Shown here: in pieces, positions 1 through 5,202 of the stretch | How the letters are laid out: every line of letters begins with the position of its first letter | Numbering within the stretch: the first letter of the stretch is position 1 | Assembly (NCBI GenBank): GCA_934364765.1 | Contig: CAKRMO010000098.1 | Coordinates: 1-5,202 of the forward strand | Length of the DNA stretch: 5,202 nt | Origin: an uncultured Bacteroidaceae bacterium | Lineage (GTDB): Bacteria > Bacteroidota > Bacteroidia > Bacteroidales > Bacteroidaceae | Reading direction: 5' to 3' | Notes under the pieces: generated by a model | Told to the model about the DNA's origin: nothing | Databases searched by the model: none | What the model saw: only the letters and a program-made list of their open reading frames with translations | Made by a program: the position numbers and the translations under genes

Positions 1-375
1 AGGAAGACAATAGCCATTGTAGAGAACACCGACTACATACCAATGGCCGAAAGCCTTGACATCGGAACGATAATAAACAAGCAGACCGTAACGGCAAGCC
101 ACATATACCAGATGATGCTTAACGCCGACGTTACAAACGTGAAATGTCTCACGGTGTCAAACGCCGACGTGGCTGAGTTTGTCGTGAAAAGAGACTCGAA
201 AGTAACGCGCAAGCCTGTGAAAGACCTCAACCTGCCGGCAAGCATAAACCTCGGCGGGCTCGTGAGGAACGGCAAGGGAATGCTCATAAACGGCAACACC
301 CAAATAAAGGAGGGCGACGAAGTGGTGGTGTTCTGCCTCGGGAACATTCAGAAAATAGAGAAATACTTTATATAA
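1..375 (+). CDS. trkA: TrkA, K+ uptake regulatory subunit (3' end only)
   Basis: This is the C-terminal part of the peripheral, NAD(H)/nucleotide-binding RCK protein that gates the TrkH potassium channel on the cytoplasmic face. The reading frame is open from base 1, so the gene begins upstream of the window. The ATG at 43 is internal: the residues before it (IAIVENTDYIPMAE) already fit TrkA. About 124 codons are visible, roughly the last quarter of a usual TrkA of about 450 residues. They cover the end of the second RCK nucleotide-binding lobe (ENTDYIPMAESLDIGT, then INKQTVTASHIYQ) and the complete second RCK_C lobe from about visible residue 52 (VKCLT) to the end. The latter includes the typical NGNTQIKEGDEVVVF strand pair. 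Stop is TAA at 373-375. trkH follows after 7 bases, which fits the known pairing and supports the call. Confidence 0.95.
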   Translation, partial: RKTIAIVENTDYIPMAESLDIGTIINKQTVTASHIYQMMLNADVTNVKCLTVSNADVAEFVVKRDSKVTRKPVKDLNLPASINLGGLVRNGKGMLINGNTQIKEGDEVVVFCLGNIQKIEKYFI

Positions 376-377
376 TC

Positions 378-383
378 AAGGAG
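378..383 (+). promoter_or_regulatory. Shine-Dalgarno-like AAGGAG abutting the trkH GTG start
   Basis: AAGGAG lies directly against the GTG start; its last G is the first base of the start codon. Effective spacing is therefore about zero, where 5-9 bases is normal. Bacteroidota rarely depend on Shine-Dalgarno pairing, so this may be chance. It is recorded because it bears on the start choice. No ATG lies closely upstream in frame, and the next in-frame starts (GTG near 437, ATG at 488) would remove the first membrane helix. Confidence 0.3.
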
Positions 384-1837
384 TGGACGCTAAACTTATC
401 ACACGGCTTACGGGAACGCTGCTGCTTATTGAAAGCGTGGCGTTCGCAGTGTGCTTTTCAGTGTCGCTCGCATACGGCGACTCCGACATGACAGCCTTTG
501 CCGTGTCGTTCCTCATAGCCATAACGCTCGGACTGCTGCTGCGCCGCTGGGGAAGCGGGGCAAAGGCGGCGCTGACGCGCTACGACAGTTTTGTGATTGT
601 TACCGTTTCGTGGCTTGCAAGCACCCTTGTAGGAATGCTGCCCTACATTCTAAGCGGAGTGCTGCCAAGCCTCACGGACGCATTCTTTGAAACCATGTCG
701 GGGTTCACAACCACCGGCGCGACAATGATTGACGACATCGACTCCCAGCCCCACGGCATATTGTTCTGGCGTTCCCTGACAAACTGGGTAGGCGGCTTGG
801 GGATTGTGCTCTTCACCCTCGCCATACTGCCGTCAAACGGCACGGGGGAGATAAAGCTCTTCGCCGCCGAGATGACAGGCCCGAACAAAAACAAGCTCCA
901 CCCCCGCCTCAAGACAACGCTCCACTGGCTGTGGTCGATATACCTGCTGCTGACCGTGCTTTGCGCCGCAGCCCTCTACCTTGCAGGAATGGGAAAGTTC
1001 GACAGCATCTGCCACGCCTTCACCACCACCGCAACCGGCGGGTTCTCCACCCACTCGCAAAGCATTGCATACTTCAACTCGCCAGCAATAGAATATGTCG
1101 AGGCGGCGTTCATGTTCCTTTCCGGCGTAAACTTCTCTCTGCTCTACGCGTTGTTCTTCAAGAGAAAGTTCAAGATGTTCGTGCACAACTCCGAGCTAAA
1201 GGCATACGCGCTTTCCGTTTTGTGCGCCTCCGCGTTCATTGCCGTGTGCCTTTACCGCTACAGCGGGTACACCGCCCAGGACTCCGTAAGGGAGGCATTG
1301 TTCCACGTTGCGTCGATAAGCACAAGCACCGGCTTCATATCCTCGAACTTCATGCAGTGGATACCCCCCACGTGGATTGTGCTCCTCATCCTGATGTTTG
1401 TAGGGGCTTGCGCCGGCTCCACAAGCGGAGGCTTCAAGATGATAAGGGTCGTGGCATTCCTGAAGATAACCATAAACGAATTCAAATACATTCTCCACCC
1501 AAATGCCGTCATTCCCATACGCATCAACAGGCAGACGATGAACTATTCAATGGAGCACACGCTGATAGCGTTCGCCACGCTCTACATCCTGTCGCTCATC
1601 ACCGGCATTCTTGCGTTCAGCATTATGGGCGTTCCGCTCATGGACGCCGTGGGGATATCAATGACATCACTCGGAAACTCCGGGCCCGACATAGGGCGCG
1701 CATACGGGATGCTCAGCTCGTGGAGCGGCATTCCCATGGCGGCAAAGTGGCTAAGCTCGCTCATGATGCTGATGGGGCGGCTTGAGCTGTTCTCAATAAT
1801 CATACTCCTTACGCCGAGGTTCTGGAAAGACTATTAA
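383..1837 (+). CDS. trkH: TrkH-family potassium uptake channel subunit
   Basis: Integral inner-membrane K+ transporter of the TrkH/TrkG/KtrB superfamily, which carries K+ inward under control of the TrkA ring. The 484 residues match the usual TrkH length. All four pore repeats are readable. Selectivity-filter glycines sit in TTTGAT (residues 109-114, G112), TTTATGGF (214-221, G219), STSTGF (313-318, G317) and SLGNSGP (429-435, G431). The small-residue-rich stretch AGSTSGGFK (344-352) matches the intramembrane gating loop of the third repeat. R466 in MGRLELF matches the conserved arginine of the last helix, below the filter. The N-terminus (about 5-50) supplies two extra hydrophobic helices typical of TrkH. 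Translation starts at GTG 383; this choice keeps helix 1 intact. It lies 7 bases after trkA and 5 bases before manA, suggesting translational coupling with trkA. No frameshift or missing pore segment is seen. Confidence 0.95.
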   Translation: MDAKLITRLTGTLLLIESVAFAVCFSVSLAYGDSDMTAFAVSFLIAITLGLLLRRWGSGAKAALTRYDSFVIVTVSWLASTLVGMLPYILSGVLPSLTDAFFETMSGFTTTGATMIDDIDSQPHGILFWRSLTNWVGGLGIVLFTLAILPSNGTGEIKLFAAEMTGPNKNKLHPRLKTTLHWLWSIYLLLTVLCAAALYLAGMGKFDSICHAFTTTATGGFSTHSQSIAYFNSPAIEYVEAAFMFLSGVNFSLLYALFFKRKFKMFVHNSELKAYALSVLCASAFIAVCLYRYSGYTAQDSVREALFHVASISTSTGFISSNFMQWIPPTWIVLLILMFVGACAGSTSGGFKMIRVVAFLKITINEFKYILHPNAVIPIRINRQTMNYSMEHTLIAFATLYILSLITGILAFSIMGVPLMDAVGISMTSLGNSGPDIGRAYGMLSSWSGIPMAAKWLSSLMMLMGRLELFSIIILLTPRFWKDY

Positions 1838-1842
1838 AGAAA

Positions 1843-2859
1843 ATGCTTATGTATCCCAAAACCGAAATACATTCCGACAACGGGCACATAGCCCCGATAA
1901 AATTCACCCCCCTCTACAAGCGCAAGCTGTGGGGAGGCGAAAAAATCCTGCCTTTCAAGGGGCTTCCCGCAACCCAAGACCGCATTGGCGAAAGCTGGGA
2001 AATTTCCGGCGTCAAGGGCGACGAGACAACCGTGAGCGGAGGACCGTATGACGGGATGCCGGTGTCGGAACTTACAACACTGCTCAAAGGCCGCCTTGTT
2101 GGGAAAAGGAACTACGAGGCGTTCGGCAGCGAGTTTCCGATACTCGTAAAGTTCATAGACGCCTCAAAAGACCTCAGCGTGCAAGTACACCCCAACGACG
2201 CCATGGCGCAAAGGCACGGCTTTCCAAACGGCAAGACAGAAATGTGGTATGTTGTGTCGACAAACCACAAGGCCCACATTATATGCGGGTTTGAAAAGAG
2301 CCTTTCCCCGGAGGAATACAAAAAGGCTGTTGAGGACAACACGCTGCTGGGGATGCTTCAGGACCACGAGGCGCACACGGGCGACTGTTTCTTCATCCCT
2401 GCCGGAAGGGTTCACAGCATTGGCAGCGGCACGTTTCTCATTGAGATACAGCAGACGAGCGACCTCACCTACCGCATATACGACTACAACCGCCGCGACG
2501 AGAACGGAAAACTGCGCGAGCTGCACACCGACCTCGCGGCAGAGGCGATAAACTTCAAGGTGGAAAGCAACTACCGCACGCAATACGCACCACAGGACGA
2601 CGCGCCCGTGCAGCTCATAGACAGCAACGTGTTCAAGACAAGGATATACAGCCTTACAAAAGAATACGACGCCGACTATTCCGGCACAGACAGCTTCGTG
2701 ATTTACGTGGCGTTCGCAGGGAGCGCAACGCTCACCGACGAATGGGGCAACAGCGCAAGCCTGCGCAAAGGCGAAAGCATACTGATACCGGCAGAGACAA
2801 ACAAAATAAAAATAACCCCGCAGGGGGGGAACTTCAAATTCCTCGAAACATACCTGTAA
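1843..2859 (+). CDS. manA: Mannose-6-phosphate isomerase, class I (short bacterial type)
   Basis: Cytoplasmic zinc enzyme interconverting mannose 6-phosphate and fructose 6-phosphate, used to catabolise mannose or to supply mannose for glycoconjugates. The 338 residues fit the short bacterial class I form, built from cupin folds. Family landmarks are the N-terminal LWGGEKI and ESWEIS, then QVHPND (114-119, zinc ligand H116). Next come KTEMWYV (131-137, zinc ligand E133), FIPAGRVHSIG (zinc ligand H191) and SDLTYRIYDYNR (206-217, with conserved R211). The C-terminal cupin-like region (about 255-338) has the usual KGESILIPA turn. Zinc-ligand assignments follow from family motifs. The ATG at 1843 is used; an ATG at 1849 is a possible alternative, differing by two residues. 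About 14 residues between MYP and IKFTPLY look like an extension relative to homologues as I remember them. It lies 5 bases after trkH, so it is probably co-transcribed, though without an obvious functional link to K+ uptake. Confidence 0.93.
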   Translation: MLMYPKTEIHSDNGHIAPIKFTPLYKRKLWGGEKILPFKGLPATQDRIGESWEISGVKGDETTVSGGPYDGMPVSELTTLLKGRLVGKRNYEAFGSEFPILVKFIDASKDLSVQVHPNDAMAQRHGFPNGKTEMWYVVSTNHKAHIICGFEKSLSPEEYKKAVEDNTLLGMLQDHEAHTGDCFFIPAGRVHSIGSGTFLIEIQQTSDLTYRIYDYNRRDENGKLRELHTDLAAEAINFKVESNYRTQYAPQDDAPVQLIDSNVFKTRIYSLTKEYDADYSGTDSFVIYVAFAGSATLTDEWGNSASLRKGESILIPAETNKIKITPQGGNFKFLETYL

Positions 2860-2901
2860 CACCGTACATACAACAAATACATACCCCCAAAAACAACGCT
2901 T

Positions 2902-3762
2902 ATGAAAAAGTCTTTGGCACTTACATTTCTTGCCGCTGCGGCAATGGCACTGTCGGCAGCCGGCCTCACCTCGTGCAGAAACTCCGGCGGCCCTCTTGCC
3001 ACCGACAGCGTGAGCCTGTCCCTCAACTCCGACACGCTCGCCATTGCAAACATAAAGATAGACTACCCTGCCGACGGCGGCAAAACACTGCTTGACTCCG
3101 CGCGCGCGTATATATATAATGTGTTGGGCAGCCACTTAATCGACGTTGACGAAAACGGCAAACCCTGCAAGACCGGCATAACATTCAGCGGCGACAAGGA
3201 AGACGGCAAGGCCGTTGCCGGGTTCTACGGAAAGGAGCTACAGAAGGAAATCTCCGAAATGCGCAAGGCCGACACCATGCTCCCCTCCACAATCGGCTAC
3301 ATACACGATGTGGAAATCAAGAAAGTGTGCGACACCGAAACGTTCGTAACATTCCTGACAACCGACTACTGCTTCCTTGGCGGGGCGCACGGAAGCGAGA
3401 CCGTCACGGGCGCGTCCCTGTCGAAAGACGGCGGACACCTCTTGGCCTATCCCGTTGACACAACAAAAACAGCCGAACTCCAGCCGCTGCTGCGCAAGGG
3501 GCTGCTCGCCTATTTCTCAAAACAGGACAACAGCATCAACGAGAAAAACCTCACAGACTTCCTTTTCATTGAGCACGACACAATACCCATGCCCTCGGCA
3601 AGCCCCTATTTCATGCAAAACGGCATCGTGTTCGTTTACCAGCAATACGAAATCGCCCCATACGCGGCAGGGCAGCCCACATTCACGGTATCCTACAAAG
3701 ACATCGCCCCCTACCTCACAAAAGAGGCGTTCGCCATTGCCGAGCCGTTCCTGAAAAAATAG
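2902..3762 (+). CDS. DUF3298 / RsiV-like domain lipoprotein
   Basis: Predicted lipoprotein of 286 residues. Residues 1-24 form a lipoprotein signal peptide (MKKS, an Ala/Leu-rich core, then LTSC) with the lipidated cysteine at C25. The following residues (RNSGG) lack the acidic run that directs many Bacteroidota lipoproteins to the cell surface, so a periplasm-facing location is the simplest guess. The mature part resembles paired DUF4163 and DUF3298 domains. An N-terminal half runs from about 45 to 145; a C-terminal half begins near YCFLGGAHG (156-164), the hallmark glycine-histidine turn, and ends near TKEAFAIAEPFL. This fold is known from the extracytoplasmic part of Bacillus RsiV, which binds lysozyme, and from PdaC-type proteins. 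Here there is no anti-sigma helix or cytoplasmic domain, so an anti-sigma role is not supported. Substrate or partner is unknown. The A/C-rich leader before ATG 2902 has no Shine-Dalgarno, as usual for the phylum. Bases 3099-3118 of this gene contain an alternating dinucleotide tract. Confidence 0.78.
   Translation: MKKSLALTFLAAAAMALSAAGLTSCRNSGGPLATDSVSLSLNSDTLAIANIKIDYPADGGKTLLDSARAYIYNVLGSHLIDVDENGKPCKTGITFSGDKEDGKAVAGFYGKELQKEISEMRKADTMLPSTIGYIHDVEIKKVCDTETFVTFLTTDYCFLGGAHGSETVTGASLSKDGGHLLAYPVDTTKTAELQPLLRKGLLAYFSKQDNSINEKNLTDFLFIEHDTIPMPSASPYFMQNGIVFVYQQYEIAPYAAGQPTFTVSYKDIAPYLTKEAFAIAEPFLKK
3099..3118. repeat. Alternating pyrimidine-purine tract, (CG)5 followed by (TA)5
   Basis: Twenty consecutive bases alternate perfectly between pyrimidine and purine: five CG steps, then five TA steps. 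The tract lies inside the lipoprotein gene and encodes residues around ARAYIY (67-72). Alternating CG tracts can adopt Z-DNA under negative supercoiling, and the adjoining TA tract melts or extrudes easily. Both are prone to slippage. The frame is intact here. The tract may simply reflect codon choice. Confidence 0.85.
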
Positions 3763-3792
3763 CCGCAACAAACATATACAAAACACCGAGCC

Positions 3793-5007
3793 ATGAAACC
3801 CGCAAGAATTGCAGCCGCACTTTTGGCGTTCTCACTTTCAGCCGCCGCAATGGCGCAGGACAAGGTGAAAATATCAGTAGTCCCGCCCCAGAACGGCACA
3901 ATAAGCGTGTCGCCCCAGCTTCCGCCCGACAGCATGGTTGAGCGCGGAAGCAAGCTCACCATACGCGCCGCTGCGGCAAAGGGCTATATGCTCGACGGGA
4001 TATTCGCCGCCGCAATCGCGCCCTACAAATACTACAACGAATGCTGCGCCCCCGAAAGCCTGCTCGTTGCCGACAAGGGCATGGAGGTTGGCGCGTCGTT
4101 CCTGCCCCGGAAAACTTTCTCCAAAATAAGGATAACCAACAACGTGGCCTATGCCCGCCCCGGAAACAAGGTTCTCAAATACGACGTGTTCGCCCCAAGA
4201 AAAGCAAAAAAGCTGCCGTGCGTGATAATTGTACACGGAGGCGGCTGGGGCTCGAACACCGAGGACATCATGCGCGGCATGGGCAGGGAGCTTGCCATGA
4301 CCGGCAAGTATGTGGTGTTCAGCATAGACTACAGGTTCCTCGGCAACGGCGACGGGCCGGGCGTTCCCGTGGATATGTACCAAATCATAGAGGACGTTTA
4401 CGGAGCAATAGCCCACATCATGGAACACGCCGCAGAGTATGGCGGGGACGCGACAAGGCTGTTCATAACCGGCGACAGCGCGGGCGGACACCTGTCGGCC
4501 TCGGCAATAAACTTCGCCGGCTTCATCGGCGACGGCGGTTTCGGGCGCACGCCCGGGGTGTTCGAGTTCAAGCCAACATACATCCCCAAGGGCAAGACAA
4601 CGGCACAGGTGCGCGAAGAGATGTGCAAGTCGCTGCTCGGGGCCGTGCCCACCTATCCCGTGCTGACCGAAAACGTGTTCAAAATGTTCTACAAGGGCGA
4701 AAGCGAAAAATCCCGCCACGTAACGCCGATATACTTCATACCCAAGGCCACGGAGCGCAAAGTGCCGCAGCTCATAATACGCGGCACGCAGGACGGGCTC
4801 ATAAAGGACGCGGATATGCAGGAATACTGCAAGGCGATGACCGAAGCCGGGCAGGAGGTGGAATACCTGCAAGTGGGCGGAATAGGACACGCGTTCTTCG
4901 ACTGGCGGCACGACCCGCGCTCGCAGGAGACGTTCAACCGCTACGCCCGACCGCAAATAAAGATTATGACCGACTTTTTCGACGACATACTGTCAAGGAA
5001 ACGCTGA
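3793..5007 (+). CDS. Secreted alpha/beta hydrolase (esterase/lipase type) with N-terminal InlB-like beta domain
   Basis: Predicted exported serine hydrolase of 404 residues. Residues 1-21 are a signal peptide (MKPAR, an Ala/Leu core, AMA before Q22). Residues about 24-104 form a beta-rich segment (VPPQNGTISVSP, then ERGSKLTIRAAAAKGYMLDGI, closing with GMEVGASFLP). This is the pattern of divergent InlB B-repeat domains. Residues about 110-401 form the hydrolase. Its oxyanion-hole motif is HGGGW (148-152) and its nucleophile elbow is GDSAGG (227-232), giving S229. The likely acid is D334 in RGTQDGL and the base H366 in GIGHAFF. The full triad suggests an active enzyme. HGGG plus GDSAGG places it near the hormone-sensitive-lipase or carbohydrate-esterase-like families. 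Acyl or sugar-ester substrate cannot be told from sequence. There is no lipobox and no type IX sorting domain at the end, so periplasmic location is likely. The gene starts 30 bases after the lipoprotein gene, so the two may be co-expressed. Confidence 0.87.
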   Translation: MKPARIAAALLAFSLSAAAMAQDKVKISVVPPQNGTISVSPQLPPDSMVERGSKLTIRAAAAKGYMLDGIFAAAIAPYKYYNECCAPESLLVADKGMEVGASFLPRKTFSKIRITNNVAYARPGNKVLKYDVFAPRKAKKLPCVIIVHGGGWGSNTEDIMRGMGRELAMTGKYVVFSIDYRFLGNGDGPGVPVDMYQIIEDVYGAIAHIMEHAAEYGGDATRLFITGDSAGGHLSASAINFAGFIGDGGFGRTPGVFEFKPTYIPKGKTTAQVREEMCKSLLGAVPTYPVLTENVFKMFYKGESEKSRHVTPIYFIPKATERKVPQLIIRGTQDGLIKDADMQEYCKAMTEAGQEVEYLQVGGIGHAFFDWRHDPRSQETFNRYARPQIKIMTDFFDDILSRKR

Positions 5008-5133
5008 CCCGCGCAGGTTTTGTGGCGGATGCCGCCCCATTTCAACAAGCCGCTGATTTCCAAACGATTGACCGCATTTCAACCTGACTGCATAACTTCC
5101 TGTTTCTCACAGGTTTGCAATTGGCGAAAAAAG

Positions 5134-5202
5134 GTCTGATGTAATTTGAATTATGTCTGATGTAATTTTTCCTACATCGGACATAGTTTTTCCTACGTCA
5201 AA
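5134..5202. repeat. Symmetrical repeat cluster: four GATGTA/TACATC-type cores
   Basis: GTCTGATGTAATTT occurs twice as an exact direct repeat (5134-5147 and 5155-5168), 21 bases apart. TTTTTCCTACATC and TTTTTCCTACGTC follow (from 5166 and 5187), also 21 bases apart. The core hexamers are GATGTA at 5138 and 5159, TACATC at 5173 and TACGTC at 5194. The second pair is the reverse complement of the first, apart from one base. The whole block is symmetric about 5168/5169 and is cut by the window end. It could be an RNA hairpin, a paired operator with two-turn spacing, or one end of a dispersed palindromic element. Confidence 0.8.
5151..5191 (+). terminator. Probable Rho-independent terminator
   Basis: Bases 5151-5164 pair with 5173-5186 to make a 14-base-pair stem (12 Watson-Crick and two G-U pairs) with an 8-base loop at 5165-5172. 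Five Ts at 5187-5191 follow at once. The orientation fits the + strand genes; read on the other strand there is no T-run after the stem. The stem is AT-rich for a terminator and lies about 145 bases after the hydrolase stop codon. An attenuator or structured leader for the next gene is therefore also possible. Confidence 0.5.

Larger units (their letters stand above)
5008..5202. other. Non-coding region after the gene run
   Basis: No convincing gene is present on either strand. The first half (5008-5090) is of mixed composition and holds a small GC hairpin at 5024-5036 (GGCGG, loop ATG, CCGCC). A second small hairpin lies at 5099-5113 (CCTGT, five-base loop, ACAGG). Neither is followed by a real T-run. 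From about 5126 the sequence turns AT-rich and contains the repeat and hairpin structure annotated separately. The region may also carry the upstream part of the next transcription unit. TTG at 5121 and TAATTTG at 5142 are only an imperfect match to the Bacteroidota -33/-7 promoter pattern. Confidence 0.7.

Noticed and set aside
43..45. ATG that could be taken as the start of the first gene
   Set aside because: The frame is open back to base 1 and the residues before this ATG match TrkA, so the gene is cut by the window and the ATG is internal.
371..376. TATAAT, identical to an E. coli -10 box, just before trkH
   Set aside because: It lies across the trkA stop codon. Bacteroidota use a different promoter pattern (TAnnTTTG), and no partner element was seen, so chance is the better explanation.
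931..1785. Long + strand open frame inside trkH
   Set aside because: Arg/His-rich nonsense translation in a shifted frame. The trkH frame has all four pore repeats.
2865..2887. ACATAC repeated twice in the gap before the lipoprotein gene
   Set aside because: Six-base repeat in an A/C-rich leader, with no symmetry or known site; likely composition.
2164..3135. Long open frame on the minus strand across the manA/lipoprotein junction
   Set aside because: Its translation is rich in Cys, Val and Arg with no recognisable motif, and it overlaps two well-supported genes. It is a shadow of their codon use.
3874..4956. Long open frame on the minus strand opposite the hydrolase gene (360 codons)
   Set aside because: It is antisense to a gene with a signal peptide and complete catalytic triad. 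Its translation is low-complexity-like and matches no family I recognise. It is a codon-bias shadow.
5024..5036. Small GC hairpin soon after the hydrolase stop, considered as a terminator
   Set aside because: Only five base pairs with a three-base loop, and it is followed by CCATTT, not a T-run.
4041..5087. Long + strand open frame overlapping the hydrolase gene and running past its stop
   Set aside because: The translation is extremely Arg/His-rich and shows no domain, whereas the overlapping frame encodes a clear hydrolase.
5099..5113. Small hairpin CCTGT/ACAGG, considered as a terminator
   Set aside because: Five base pairs and only three Ts after it; much weaker than the structure at 5151-5191.
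5121..5148. Possible Bacteroidota promoter (TTG, 18-base spacer, TAATTTG)
   Set aside because: The -7 part lacks one T of TAnnTTTG and overlaps the repeat cluster. No downstream gene is visible to support it.

Overview
The window looks like ordinary chromosomal sequence from a member of the order Bacteroidales (phylum Bacteroidota), with GC content somewhat above 50 percent by eye. The taxonomic call rests on protein style and on translation signals. Most starts lack a Shine-Dalgarno sequence and follow A/C-rich leaders. The gene families (a TrkA/TrkH potassium pair, a short class I ManA, a DUF3298-type lipoprotein and a secreted alpha/beta hydrolase) are common in that order. Genus cannot be fixed; frequent ATA isoleucine codons in a fairly GC-rich context are a noticeable trait.

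Layout: five genes all lie on the + strand with no sizeable gaps. Bases 1-375 hold the 3' end of trkA, cut by the window edge. After 7 bases comes trkH (383-1837, GTG start), the channel subunit of the same potassium uptake system. After 5 bases comes manA (1843-2859), mannose-6-phosphate isomerase. After 42 bases comes a lipoprotein with an RsiV-like DUF3298 fold (2902-3762). After 30 bases comes a secreted esterase-like alpha/beta hydrolase (3793-5007) with an N-terminal beta-rich domain resembling divergent InlB B-repeats. None of the four short gaps contains a convincing terminator, so the run could be one transcript. The last two genes have slightly larger gaps and an envelope theme and could have their own promoter.

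The final 195 bases (5008-5202) are non-coding and become AT-rich. They end in a striking symmetrical structure. Four copies of a GATGTA/TACATC core are spaced 21, 14 and 21 bases apart. They form a long imperfect hairpin with a T-run, running off the window edge. Its inner part can serve as a terminator for the gene run.

How the genes work together: trkA and trkH form one membrane system, with a cytoplasmic NAD/nucleotide-gated ring controlling a K+ channel. ManA is a cytoplasmic sugar-phosphate enzyme with no mechanistic link to K+ visible here. The lipoprotein and the hydrolase are both exported and may act at the cell envelope. I see no mobile element, CRISPR array, tRNA, rRNA or defence module, and no clearly new system. 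The most useful leads are the terminal repeat structure and the domain architecture of the hydrolase.
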